Shown here one piece after another: positions 1-8,637 of a stretch of DNA of 28,949 nucleotides. Source of the stretch: an uncultured Pirellulaceae bacterium (GTDB lineage: Bacteria > Planctomycetota > Planctomycetia > Pirellulales > Pirellulaceae); contig CAKQWG010000014.1 of the NCBI GenBank assembly GCA_934278005.1, forward strand, positions 1 through 28,949. The letters are read 5' to 3'. Within the stretch, counting starts at the first letter, position 1; every line of letters begins with the position of its first letter. Position numbers and translations under genes: made by a program. Under the pieces are notes generated by a model. It was not told the origin of the DNA and did not search any database. It was given only the letters and a program-made list of their open reading frames with translations.

Positions 1-2
1 AG

Positions 3-143
3 TCAATTCCGACTGGGACAATGTCTCGTCCAGCTGGCGAGGGTACCGTTTTTGCAGTTAGCTGCGAAATTAGCAAATCTGAGCGGGCGGGGGGCGTGGC
101 GCGTCAAAAGGCACGTTACGCTATACTGGACAGCTACTCATGA
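3..143 (+). CDS. Possible 3' end of an upstream gene (partial at left edge)
   Basis: This frame is open from the window edge to a TGA at 141-143 and would encode about 46 residues. The stretch IPTGTMSRPAGEGTVFAV faintly resembles the last beta-barrel region of HlyD-type membrane-fusion adaptors, which commonly precede ABC/FtsX pairs such as the one that follows. The last 28 residues do not look like that family. The frame starting at base 1 is also open and runs straight into the ABC ATPase, so the true upstream coding frame is uncertain. Confidence 0.2.
   Translation, partial: SIPTGTMSRPAGEGTVFAVSCEISKSERAGGVARQKARYAILDSYS
122..127 (+). promoter_or_regulatory. Possible -10 element before the ABC exporter genes
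   Basis: TATACT matches the sigma-70 -10 consensus at five of six positions and lies about 42 bases before the preferred ATG at 169. I see no good -35 hexamer at the usual distance, so this is only suggestive. Confidence 0.25.
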
Positions 144-168
144 AGGCACTTCCACAGCGGCAGGTAGT

Positions 169-894
169 ATGGCAATTCTCGAAGTATGCGATGTACATAA
201 AAGCTATGGCACTGGCGCCGGACAAGTCGCCGCTCTGCGTGGCGTCTCGGCCACGATCGACAGCGGGGAATTCGTCGCCATCATGGGTCCATCGGGGTCC
301 GGCAAAAGCACCCTGCTAACTATCTTGGGTGGCGTCGAATCGCCCAGTAGTGGCAGCGTGTTGATTGAAGGCGTCGATTTGGCAAAGATCAGCGAGGACG
401 AGCGGACCATCCTGCGCCGCCGACGCCTGGGCTTTATCTTCCAGTCGTTTAATTTGCTTCCCAATCTCTCGGCGGAGGAAAATGTTCGTTTGCCAATGGA
501 GTTGGATGGACGGCGAGCGGCAGAGGTGAAGGAGAATTCCATGCATGCGCTCGAATTGGTGGAGATGACCCATCGCCGGACTCACTTGCCCTCCAAATTA
601 TCTGGTGGCGAACAGCAGCGCGTGGCCGTGGCTCGCGCGCTGGCAATCCAGCCAGCCATACTGCTAGCTGACGAACCGACCGGCAATCTCGATTCACGCC
701 AATCGGGACGCATCTCTGAATTGCTCACGCGCTTGGTGGCGGAGCGGGGCCAGACCATTGTGATGGTTACCCACGACGCTAATGTAGCTAAAGTAGCCAA
801 GCGACTGATCACCATTCGCGATGGTTTGATCGAGCACGACGGCGAATCCTTAGAGGTCTTGTCGCGTACATCTCTGCTGGCGTCCAACGATTAA
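169..894 (+). CDS. ABC transporter ATP-binding protein, MacB/LolD type
   Basis: A 241-residue nucleotide-binding subunit that would hydrolyse ATP on the cytoplasmic face to drive the FtsX-like permease encoded next. Visible motifs: Walker A GPSGSGKST (residues 40-48), Q-loop FQS (91-93), signature LSGGEQQR (144-151), Walker B ILLADE (164-169) followed by PTGNLD, and H-loop VTHD (His202). The PTGNLD and SFNLLPNLSAEENV wording is typical of the MacB/LolD/FtsE branch. I chose the ATG at 169 because the ABC fold begins directly there; an upstream TTG at 52 in the same open frame would add 39 residues with no recognisable domain. It is separated from the permease gene by 63 bases and is probably cotranscribed with it. 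The substrate cannot be read from the sequence. Confidence 0.95.
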   Translation: MAILEVCDVHKSYGTGAGQVAALRGVSATIDSGEFVAIMGPSGSGKSTLLTILGGVESPSSGSVLIEGVDLAKISEDERTILRRRRLGFIFQSFNLLPNLSAEENVRLPMELDGRRAAEVKENSMHALELVEMTHRRTHLPSKLSGGEQQRVAVARALAIQPAILLADEPTGNLDSRQSGRISELLTRLVAERGQTIVMVTHDANVAKVAKRLITIRDGLIEHDGESLEVLSRTSLLASND

Positions 895-957
895 GAAACT
901 GCGCCAACCAGTGGTCGATCCAAAGCAGCCAAGGAATTTAGTGGACAGGAACAGAGT

Positions 958-3465
958 ATGTCGCTAGGGAAATTCAGTCTACGTGAGGTTCGCTCGCGAC
1001 CTACCCGGGTGGCGCTGACCTTCTTCAGCATCGCTATCGGTGTGGGAGCGGTCGTAGCCGTATTGTTGGCTACATCGACTTCGCGCAAGGCGCAGCGCGC
1101 CGTGTTGGCCGCCACTTCGGGCAAAGCCGATTTAGAAGTGGCCGGCGATGCATCGAGCGGATTCTCATACGACTTGGTTGAGACCGTGCGTAAGACCGAG
1201 GGTGTCGAATTGGCAGCCCCGTCGCTCAACCGTATCGCGGTTATCTTTGCGGGGGAGCGCAAGGCGCGCACTCAGGTGTTCGGCATCGATCCACGCATCG
1301 ACCAACAAGTTCGCGATTATCAATTGGTCGATGGGCGCATGCCGACCAAACTAGATGAAGTTCTACTGGACGACAGCTTCGCGCAATCGCTTGAAGTTGC
1401 CCTGGACCAACCGCTGAAGGTCTTGGCCCGCGGCGGACTGCAGGAATTTAAAGTGGTCGGCTTCGTGCGTCCTACCGGTACGGCGATCGCGCTGGGCAGC
1501 GCGGTCTATTTAGTTTTGCCGGCGGCGCAGACTGCCTTTAGGACCGGAGAGAACATCGATCAGATCCAGATCGTGCTCAAGCCTGAGGCTGACATTGCTG
1601 CCGTCCAGGAGAGGTTGGCCGCTGAGTTGCCCAAGGGTGTTAACGTGCGTCCACCACGGACCAGCAGCGACATGGCCCAAGAGACGATGTTTGCCACCGA
1701 GAACGGTCTGCGGATGGCCATAGCCTTTGCAGTGCTGATCGCTATTTTCATTATTTACAATACATTTGAAATGGCGGTTGGTGAACGCCGCCGACAGCTA
1801 GGGATATTGCGAGCCATCGGGGCCACCCGCAGTCAAGTGATGTGGATGATCCTCAAAGAAGCGATTTGGATCAGCGTCTTCGCATCGATTGCGGGCTGTT
1901 TTCTGGGAGTCTGGGGAGCCGGATTTTTAAATCAGGTGACCGAGCAGATTATGCGAGTGCGACTGCCCGGACCGACCATTACGGCCCTGCCGTTTGTTAT
2001 TGCGGTAGCCATGGGTATCGCCATTTCGCTACTGGGCGCGTTTGCTCCGGCACGCCGAGCAAGCCGCGTGCAACCGCTCGAGGCGATGCGCGCGGTGGAA
2101 CTGGAGCACAACGATGAAGTCATCCGCCGCGCCACGCCGCTGGGGTTTGTGGCTATTCCGCTTGGCTTTATCCTGCTGTGGATTACCACTGGAAACTGGC
2201 TGCCGCTCGGGGCCGACATCGCGGCGGTGGTAATTATTTTACTGGGTTGCGTACTGCTAATACCCGTCCTGATAACCAGCGTGGCGGGTTGGCTGGCCAA
2301 GGGTCTAAGTTGGTTTTTGGGCACCGAAGCTCGACTGGCCCAGAAACAATTGACGCGGCACATCGGGCGGACCACGCTGACGATCGGCGTATTGTTTATC
2401 GCCATCAGCACAAGCGCTGGCATGGCGGGCAATGTGTTGGACAACGTGTACAACATCACTAATTGGTATGCGCGAGCTTTCGTGGGAGACTTCTTCGTAC
2501 GGGCCAGCGTGCCCGACTTAGCGACAGGCACGGCGGCTGATTTGCCTGAAGACACCGGTCGCGATCTGGAGCAGATTCCTGGTATCGAGTCGCTCGACCC
2601 GATGCGTTTTGTCAGCGCGCAGTCCGAAGAGCAGTCGGTTTTATTAGTAGTCCGCAATTTTGTAGGCGAGCCTGACACGTTTTTCGATTTGATCGATGGC
2701 ACAGGGGCGGATGCGATCGCCGGTCTGCGGCAGGGCAAAGTGGTGATCGGCAGCGTGCTGGCCGAGCGTCTGTCGCTTGCCAAAGGGGATACAATTCCAC
2801 TGGAGACCACCGACGGCACCGTGCAGCTGGAAATTGTAGCGATCACTAACGACTACTTAGCCGGCGGATTGACCATCTACATGCTGCGCGAAGAAGCGGC
2901 CAAATTGATGGGAGTCGCAGGTGTCGATGCGTATGTGGTGCAGGCCGAACCAGGCAAGTTGTCCGAAGTCGAGCAGGCGCTCAAAGAGTACTGCCAATCG
3001 AAGGGTTTGCTACTGCAATCCTACGCGGACGTGGTCAAGTACGTCGATGGCATGATCAATGGAGTCATCGCCAGTTTGTGGATGCTACTGGGACTGGGAT
3101 GCGTGATTGCTACCATGGGATTGGTCAACACGCTGACGATGAATATTCTGGAACAAACGCGCGAGATTGGCATGCTCCGAGTAGTCGCCATGACGCGTGG
3201 ACAAGTGCGGCGAATGATCTTCGCCCAGGCAACGCTGCTGGGGCTGATCGGTTTGATTCCTGGTGCGATTGCCGGAATATTCGTAGCCTATGCCATCGGT
3301 CTTTCCTCCCAAGCTGTGCTGGGGCATGCGGTCGCCTATCAGTTCCGGCCCGGCCTGGTGATGAGTTGTCTGCTGGTGGGCTTGGTCGTCGTCATGCTCT
3401 CGTCCTTGATACCGGCCGAGCGAGCAGCCCGATTGCAGTTGTCATCGGCTCTGCACTACGAGTAG
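958..3465 (+). CDS. FtsX-like ABC transporter permease, duplicated (MacB/LolC-like)
   Basis: An 835-residue inner-membrane permease, partner of the ATPase just upstream. It has a tandem architecture: an N-terminal helix (about 17-38) and a periplasmic MacB-type core, an FtsX block of three helices (about 252-365) with the hallmark motif ERRRQLGILRAIGATRSQV, two further helices (about 396-445), then a second helix (about 472-492), a second periplasmic domain and a second FtsX block (about 705-822) with EQTREIGMLRVVAMTRGQV. About ten helices are expected. Such proteins work by mechanotransmission, extruding lipids, lipoproteins, peptides or toxins, or activating envelope enzymes. A GGA-type ribosome site (caggaacagagt) precedes the ATG. 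No outer-membrane partner is in the window. Confidence 0.92.
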   Translation: MSLGKFSLREVRSRPTRVALTFFSIAIGVGAVVAVLLATSTSRKAQRAVLAATSGKADLEVAGDASSGFSYDLVETVRKTEGVELAAPSLNRIAVIFAGERKARTQVFGIDPRIDQQVRDYQLVDGRMPTKLDEVLLDDSFAQSLEVALDQPLKVLARGGLQEFKVVGFVRPTGTAIALGSAVYLVLPAAQTAFRTGENIDQIQIVLKPEADIAAVQERLAAELPKGVNVRPPRTSSDMAQETMFATENGLRMAIAFAVLIAIFIIYNTFEMAVGERRRQLGILRAIGATRSQVMWMILKEAIWISVFASIAGCFLGVWGAGFLNQVTEQIMRVRLPGPTITALPFVIAVAMGIAISLLGAFAPARRASRVQPLEAMRAVELEHNDEVIRRATPLGFVAIPLGFILLWITTGNWLPLGADIAAVVIILLGCVLLIPVLITSVAGWLAKGLSWFLGTEARLAQKQLTRHIGRTTLTIGVLFIAISTSAGMAGNVLDNVYNITNWYARAFVGDFFVRASVPDLATGTAADLPEDTGRDLEQIPGIESLDPMRFVSAQSEEQSVLLVVRNFVGEPDTFFDLIDGTGADAIAGLRQGKVVIGSVLAERLSLAKGDTIPLETTDGTVQLEIVAITNDYLAGGLTIYMLREEAAKLMGVAGVDAYVVQAEPGKLSEVEQALKEYCQSKGLLLQSYADVVKYVDGMINGVIASLWMLLGLGCVIATMGLVNTLTMNILEQTREIGMLRVVAMTRGQVRRMIFAQATLLGLIGLIPGAIAGIFVAYAIGLSSQAVLGHAVAYQFRPGLVMSCLLVGLVVVMLSSLIPAERAARLQLSSALHYE

Positions 3466-3498
3466 GCTCTTGGCCTGCTATTTCCGAAAAGGTGATGC

Positions 3499-5268
3499 AT
3501 GTCGTCTGCTGTCCCGCCGCTTCCGCCGGCTCGTTCCAACTCCATTGTCGCGGGCGGTCCGGCGGGCTTGCGAAGTGCACGCTGGTTTGCTCCAGATGAC
3601 TTGCGCTCGTTTGGGCATCGCTCGCGGATGAAGCAGATGGGTTTGAGCGACGAGGACTTCCGCGACAAGCCGATTATCGCCATTTTGAATACGTGGAGCG
3701 ATCTGAACACATGCCACTCGCATCTTCGTCAGCGGGCCGAGGATGTGCGTCGCGGGATCTTGCAAGCTGGCGGTTTCCCAGTCGAGGTGCCGGTCATGAG
3801 CCTGGGTGAGATGCTCATGAAGCCGACCACCATGCTGTACCGCAATCTATTAGCGATGGAGACGGAAGAGGTTTTGCGCTGCCATCCGATCGACGCGGTG
3901 GTGCTCATGGGAGGCTGCGACAAAACAGTGCCCGGACTATTGATGGGCGCTCTGTCGGCCGACCTGCCGGCTATCTTTCTACCGGCAGGGCCGATGCTCA
4001 GGGGGCGTTGGAAAAATGAAACGCTGGGCAGTGGCTCCGATGTTTGGAAGTACTGGGCGGAGCGCTGTGCGGGCAATTTGTGCGATGGCGACTGGGGCGA
4101 ACTAGAAAACTGCATCGCTCGCTCGGCGGGTACATGTATGACGATGGGCACGGCATCGACCATGGCCTGCATCGCCGAAGCCGTGGGGATGACCCTGCCG
4201 GGAGCAGCCTGCACGCCAGCCGTCATGGCCCAGCATGCTCGACTCGCTTCAGCCACCGGCCGACGCGCAGTGCAACTGGCATGGGAGCAGCTCAAGCCCA
4301 GCCAGATCGTCTCGCAGCAGTCGATCGACAATGCCATCACAACACAACTGACCATAGGTGGTTCCACCAATGCCATCGTGCACACCATCGCGATCGCCGG
4401 CCGCGCCGGTGTGGCAGTCTCTCTGAAACGCTTCGATGAACTATCGCGGAGCGTGCCGGTGCTGGGAGACATGCGTCCGGGCGGGCGCTATTTGATGGAA
4501 GACCTCTACGAAGCGGGTGGATTAGGAGCGCTGCTCAATCAGATCGGTGATCTGCTGCACCTCGATTGCCTGACTGTCAGCGGACAATCGCTGGGAGCGC
4601 AAATCGCTGGTGCAGAGGTGCTTAACACAGACGTGATTCGCCCGCGGTCCAATCCGGTCTCGGCAAGCGGTGGAACGTACATTTTGCACGGCAACCTGGC
4701 GCCTAATGGCTGCGTTATTAAGACGATCGCCGCCGACCCCACGCTGTTGCAACATCGCGGTCGAGCTTTGGTGTTCGACAATTATGCGGCGCTCAAGCAG
4801 GCGATTGACGATCCAGACCTGCCGGTAACACCCGAGTCGATCATCGTCCTGCGCAGTGCCGGCCCAATAGGTGCGCCCGGCTTTCCGGAGTGGGGCATGC
4901 TGCCGATTCCCAAAAAGCTGCTACAGGCCGGCGTACGCGACATGGTAAGGATTTCCGACGCGCGGATGAGTGGCACTAGCTATGGCACGTGTGTGCTGCA
5001 CGTTTCGCCCGAATCCCACGTCGGTGGTCCCCTGGCGTTTGTCCACACCGGCGATGAAATCGAACTGGATGTGCAGCAGCGACGAATCCACTGGCATGTC
5101 AGCCAACAGGAGGCGGCCGCTCGCCGGGCGGCTTGGACCCCACCGGCAGCCAAGTGGCAGCGAGGCTATCAGGCCTTGTTCGCTCAGCACGTTACGCAGG
5201 CGCACGAAGGCTGTGACTTCGACTTCCTCAGCGGGCGATCTGCGGACTGCGAGCCCGACATTTTCTAG
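3499..5268 (+). CDS. IlvD/Edd family dehydratase, L-arabinonate (pentonate) dehydratase type
   Basis: A 589-residue cytoplasmic [2Fe-2S] dehydratase, expected to convert a sugar acid such as L-arabinonate to the 2-keto-3-deoxy acid. Its three cluster cysteines are Cys72 (NTWSDLNTCHSH), Cys140 (MGGCDKTVPG) and Cys213 (SAGTCMTMGTAS). Their spacing of 68 and 73 residues equals that of the Rhizobium L-arabinonate dehydratase as I recall it (Cys59/127/200, uniform offset 13). The N-terminal block RSARWFAPDDLRSFGHRSRM is typical of the pentonate branch rather than of biosynthetic IlvD. The DARMSGTSYG motif (about 487-496) carries the serine expected to act as catalytic base. The gene starts 33 bases after the permease gene. 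No other pentose-pathway gene is nearby, so the true substrate is open; other aldonic acids are possible. Confidence 0.88.
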   Translation: MSSAVPPLPPARSNSIVAGGPAGLRSARWFAPDDLRSFGHRSRMKQMGLSDEDFRDKPIIAILNTWSDLNTCHSHLRQRAEDVRRGILQAGGFPVEVPVMSLGEMLMKPTTMLYRNLLAMETEEVLRCHPIDAVVLMGGCDKTVPGLLMGALSADLPAIFLPAGPMLRGRWKNETLGSGSDVWKYWAERCAGNLCDGDWGELENCIARSAGTCMTMGTASTMACIAEAVGMTLPGAACTPAVMAQHARLASATGRRAVQLAWEQLKPSQIVSQQSIDNAITTQLTIGGSTNAIVHTIAIAGRAGVAVSLKRFDELSRSVPVLGDMRPGGRYLMEDLYEAGGLGALLNQIGDLLHLDCLTVSGQSLGAQIAGAEVLNTDVIRPRSNPVSASGGTYILHGNLAPNGCVIKTIAADPTLLQHRGRALVFDNYAALKQAIDDPDLPVTPESIIVLRSAGPIGAPGFPEWGMLPIPKKLLQAGVRDMVRISDARMSGTSYGTCVLHVSPESHVGGPLAFVHTGDEIELDVQQRRIHWHVSQQEAAARRAAWTPPAAKWQRGYQALFAQHVTQAHEGCDFDFLSGRSADCEPDIF

Positions 5269-5331
5269 TCGCTGCCGAGCACGCCCTGTACCTCAGGGGC
5301 TCATCGCGCTGCGCTTGAAAACCCGGCTCGA

Positions 5332-6429
5332 CTAAAACCAACCTCGACGCCGAAAGAAATAGAGCATGCCCAGGGCCGACGCGAGCATCAAGCCTAACGC
5401 ATACAAATAGCCGAACCGCCAGTTTAGTTCGGGCATGTTCCATGGCGAATCGGTATTGAAGTTCATGCCGTATAGGCCGACCAAAAAACTGAGCGGCATA
5501 AAGATTGTAGAGATGACCGTGAGGACCTTCATGATCTCGTTCATGCGCTGCCCTACTAGCGACATCTGAAATGCGCGCAGATCAGCGGCCAATTCACTGT
5601 GCGATTCGACCATATCTAACAACTGAATGACGTGATCGTGACAGTCTCGCAGGAAGACTCGCGTCTCCAGTCCGATAAACTGGCAATCATCGCGCACCAA
5701 TTCGTTGACCATATCGCGGTGGGGCCGAATGGATCGCCGCAGAGCCAATAATTGATGTCGGGTGTCGTGCAGCTGTTGAAAATTCTGTGACAGATCACTC
5801 TCTCCCAACCGCGCGTCGTATTCATCCAGTTGGTCACCGATGGCTTCGAGCGTGGGGAAGTAACTGTCGACCATCGCGTCGAGCAGTAGGTAAGCCAGAT
5901 AGTCGACTGCTTGCGAACGCAGCGGACCACGTCCCAGTCGCAGGCGATCGCGAATGTTCCCCCAATTGTCGCCAGCGCGCTCTTGCAGCGTGACGATCAT
6001 CCCAGTGCGCAGAAAAATGCTGCATTGTTCGGTCGTGTAGCGTTCATTGGGGTTGGACATTCGCGCTACGATAAACAGGTGGTCTCCAAAGTCATCCACC
6101 TTGGCTCGCTGATGCACATGCACGGCGTCTTCCACCGCCAAAGGGTGCAGATTTAAGATCTGCCCGAGTTCGGAAATAGTTCGGGCGGTCCCCAGGCCGG
6201 TGACATCGATCCATACATTAGGCCAGCGTGTGAGCAAAGGGGGGAGTTGGCTCGGTCGAGTGATCTCCAATTCCTCCAACCCATTGGGCCCGTAACAAAT
6301 CGCGCGGATCTTGGTTGCATCGGCATTGGGATCCGCTTGAACGGTACCTGGCGGCAAACCAACTTTAGCGCTACGTCGCGCCTTTTGCCGACGGGCACTT
6401 CGCCTACCATGCTGTTTCAACTTCGACAT
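5332..6429 (-). CDS. corA: CorA family magnesium/divalent metal transporter
   Basis: A 365-residue membrane channel that should import Mg2+ (some relatives carry Co2+, Ni2+ or Zn2+). The large N-terminal cytoplasmic domain is followed by two helices at the C-terminus. The diagnostic YGMNFN selectivity motif lies at about residues 320-325, just after helix one (STIFMPLSFLVGL), and helix two ends in FFRRRGWF, the usual basic tail. The length is a little over the 316 residues of E. coli CorA because of a basic, probably disordered, N-terminus. I prefer the ATG at 6429; the codon before it is an alternative TTG. The gene converges with the dehydratase gene (63-base gap), and a repeat array lies upstream, where its promoter would be expected. 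Confidence 0.95.
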   Translation of the reverse strand: MSKLKQHGRRSARRQKARRSAKVGLPPGTVQADPNADATKIRAICYGPNGLEELEITRPSQLPPLLTRWPNVWIDVTGLGTARTISELGQILNLHPLAVEDAVHVHQRAKVDDFGDHLFIVARMSNPNERYTTEQCSIFLRTGMIVTLQERAGDNWGNIRDRLRLGRGPLRSQAVDYLAYLLLDAMVDSYFPTLEAIGDQLDEYDARLGESDLSQNFQQLHDTRHQLLALRRSIRPHRDMVNELVRDDCQFIGLETRVFLRDCHDHVIQLLDMVESHSELAADLRAFQMSLVGQRMNEIMKVLTVISTIFMPLSFLVGLYGMNFNTDSPWNMPELNWRFGYLYALGLMLASALGMLYFFRRRGWF

Positions 6430-6509
6430 CAATGCACTCGAAAAAATACTATGACTAAAATTTCGCTAGTGATGGCCTCGACCGGAGACTTGTAAGATCA
6501 CGGTTGCCC

Positions 6510-6678
6510 TTATCAGCCGTTTTGGCGTTAGCCACGGTTGCCTCTAACATCCCTTCTTATCAGCCGTTTGGGCGTTAGCTACGGTTGCCTCTAACATCCC
6601 TTCTTATCAGCCGTTTGGGCGTTAGCCACGGTTGCCTCTAACATCCCTTCTTATCAGCCGTTTGGGCGTTAGCCACGG
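6510..6678 (+). repeat. 47-bp tandem repeat, four copies (last one partial)
   Basis: Units start at 6510, 6557, 6604 and 6651, an exact 47-base period. Each contains ttatcagccgtttgggcg, then ttagccacggttgcc, then tctaacatcccttc. Copies differ by single substitutions (for example TTTTGG versus TTTGGG, and TAGCTACGG versus TAGCCACGG). The fourth copy ends after about 28 bases and runs into an inverted copy. There are no spacers of varying sequence and no cas genes, so this is not a CRISPR array. Confidence 0.95.
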
Positions 6679-6714
6679 CAAGCTGAGACAACCGTGGCTA
6701 ACGCCAAAATGGCT
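6656..6714. repeat. Long hairpin: last direct repeat copy facing an inverted copy
   Basis: Arms 6656-6678 and 6692-6714 are complementary over 23 bases with two mismatches, separated by a 13-base loop. The right arm is an inverted copy of the core (agcc...gcgttagccacgg) of the 47-bp repeat. It lies 37 bases after the pqiB stop codon in the direction of pqiB transcription. It could act as an mRNA 3'-end stabiliser or attenuator, although there is no U-tract to make it a canonical terminator. Confidence 0.85.
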
Positions 6715-6750
6715 GTCCACGCCGAACTCACTGGCGGCGGCGCAAGCAGC

Positions 6751-8637
6751 TTACAGCTTACCAATTGACCACTGCCCATCTTTGAACAAGAGTAGACCGA
6801 CCACTTTGCCTGTGACTGCGTCGGCTACTGGAGAGCCGCTCAGAGGTGTCGCCAGGGCCACCCCCGGTGCAATTGCCAGGACCTGCGGCGTGGCGTTGGA
6901 CAATCGCGTGCCGTCGATTGCCAGGGCGGTGCGCAGCTCTGGATTGATTACCAACAATACGCTTTGCGTCGTCCACTTGTCATCGATGTTTTGGATATCC
7001 CAAGTTGGCAATTCAACCTTAGCCGGTAGCGGCAGGGAGGCGATTGGATGTCGATCTGCGGCCGACGAGTTAGCGGCCGAATTTGCAGTGGGAACAGTTG
7101 CAGCGGCCGGGGCAGGGGCGAGCAAGAAGCTATGGCCGGCAACTTCGATCGTTACCTGATTACCCGCTTGCCGCGCGTCGTTGAGGAAGCTGGTGGGAAC
7201 CCGCAAGCTACCGTCCGATAGGGCCAGTCCCCACGTCTCGAGCGTACGCCGTCGTTTGATCCCCAGCCACGACTCTGTCCAACTGGCTACAACGCGCTGC
7301 GGGTTGGGTAGCCCCAGGCCGCTCGCGGAATTGCGTGGCCCGAGCATATCGATGCGTGGCTGCCACTTCAACCACTCAGGCTGGGGTTCGGCTTCGAGCA
7401 TGAAGCGGTGACCGGTGACGACCGCCTGGCCCGGTTCGTCGGGAGTGGCCAGTGCGATACCGCCGCGGACCCAGGCCGACAACGACTCCACCGCTATCTG
7501 GACGCCGCTTAGCCCGGCCTGCATTTGAATCCCGCCCATAGTCCACCACTTCGAATTATCGCGGACAAGTGGGGCGAACTCGGGCTCAATAGCTACGCTA
7601 ACTTTGACCGTGGCGCCATCGTTGGCTAGTCTGACTTGATTGACGCGTCCAATCTCCAGCTCGCGGTAGGTAACCGGCGCACCGCGAACCAATCCCCAGC
7701 GCCGCGCTGCATCCAATTCAATTTCCAGCGATCCATCGCGTCGCGGCAGGGGAGGTGGTTCGGCCAGCCCATTAAACTCCACGCTAGCGGAGCCGGATTT
7801 GGAGGCGGGCTGCATGGCGATATAACGCCCACCCAGGAGCGTTTCGAGCCCGCGAACTTCGGTCAAATCTAGCCGCGGGCGTTCGATCCAAAACTGGGTG
7901 CCCGCCCGAGCGAGCTCGCGAGACTCGCCCACCAGACGCACTCCTACCACGACTTGGCCGGAACTGGAGGCCAGCTCCACATAGGTCACTTCTCCGACCG
8001 CAATGCCCAGGTAGCGCACCGGATCGCCTTCGCTGAGCCCTTCTCCGGCGGGAAAATAAATGCGAATCTCCTGGGAATGACCGTCGGTGATCCCCAGTGG
8101 GACTTCGTGTCCCTCGAACTGCGACGTCGCAACGGCTGTAGGCTCGCCGGGCGCAACCCCCACGTACTTGGCTCCCAGCACAGTATCTAAGCCAGTCACC
8201 GCGCCCAATTTCAACCGCGCCCGCTGGATCCAGAACTTGCTCCCCTCCACCGCCACCCGCTCATTACCCGGATACAACCGGATGCCGACGTTAACGCCCG
8301 CCAGATCGGCGTCGAGCGTTACATGGCTGACCGAGCCGATATCGATGCCACGGTAGCGGAGCGTGTCGCCGGGCTTCAAGCCGTAGCCATCTAGAAAGTG
8401 CACAGTGATCTCCCGCCCCCGCGAGCGCACACTGAAGATCACCAGCGCAATGGCCAGCAGTACGCACATTCCGGTCAGCAGCCATAGGCTGGTGATGCGC
8501 CGCCCGGCGGTAGCGTCATTGCCGGAGCGCAGGAGGGCTTGCGGAATACCGCCTGTGGTCGAGCCAGAGGGCTGCCCAGCAGGCGAAGTGAAAGCGCCGG
8601 AGGAACTGGTCGAATGTGAGTCGCGGGAATTAGTCAT
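6751..8637 (-). CDS. pqiB: PqiB-like protein with three MCE (MlaD) domains and an extra C-terminal domain
   Basis: A 628-residue envelope protein, probably forming a periplasmic lipid-transport tube anchored by one N-terminal helix (about 48-70). Three MCE domains are visible at about 76-165, 190-277 and 304-395, each with the pattern of a G-L-x-x-G start, a YRGI(D/A)IG-like turn and a later LGA(K/R)Y-type end in the first two. This matches the three-domain PqiB plan. Residues 430-628 are additional; near the end, TPLSGSPVADAVTGKVVGLL (598-615 region) recalls the second barrel of trypsin-like proteases. The start at 8637 was chosen because ATGACTAA overlaps the pqiA stop, giving translational coupling; a longer open frame reaches 8694. 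PqiA just upstream is the expected membrane partner. Confidence 0.88.
   Translation of the reverse strand: MTNSRDSHSTSSSGAFTSPAGQPSGSTTGGIPQALLRSGNDATAGRRITSLWLLTGMCVLLAIALVIFSVRSRGREITVHFLDGYGLKPGDTLRYRGIDIGSVSHVTLDADLAGVNVGIRLYPGNERVAVEGSKFWIQRARLKLGAVTGLDTVLGAKYVGVAPGEPTAVATSQFEGHEVPLGITDGHSQEIRIYFPAGEGLSEGDPVRYLGIAVGEVTYVELASSSGQVVVGVRLVGESRELARAGTQFWIERPRLDLTEVRGLETLLGGRYIAMQPASKSGSASVEFNGLAEPPPLPRRDGSLEIELDAARRWGLVRGAPVTYRELEIGRVNQVRLANDGATVKVSVAIEPEFAPLVRDNSKWWTMGGIQMQAGLSGVQIAVESLSAWVRGGIALATPDEPGQAVVTGHRFMLEAEPQPEWLKWQPRIDMLGPRNSASGLGLPNPQRVVASWTESWLGIKRRRTLETWGLALSDGSLRVPTSFLNDARQAGNQVTIEVAGHSFLLAPAPAAATVPTANSAANSSAADRHPIASLPLPAKVELPTWDIQNIDDKWTTQSVLLVINPELRTALAIDGTRLSNATPQVLAIAPGVALATPLSGSPVADAVTGKVVGLLLFKDGQWSIGKL

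Noticed and set aside
1932..2846. 304-residue open frame antisense to the FtsX permease
   Set aside because: Ser/Thr/Arg-rich shadow translation with no domain; the opposite strand has a clear permease.
3729..4472. 247-residue open frame antisense to the dehydratase
   Set aside because: Low-information shadow of a strongly conserved gene.
5269..5331. Rho-independent terminator between the dehydratase and corA genes
   Set aside because: No stable GC-rich stem followed by a T-run could be seen on either strand.
6510..6678. CRISPR array
   Set aside because: Units are contiguous 47-bp copies with no variable spacers, and there are no cas genes.
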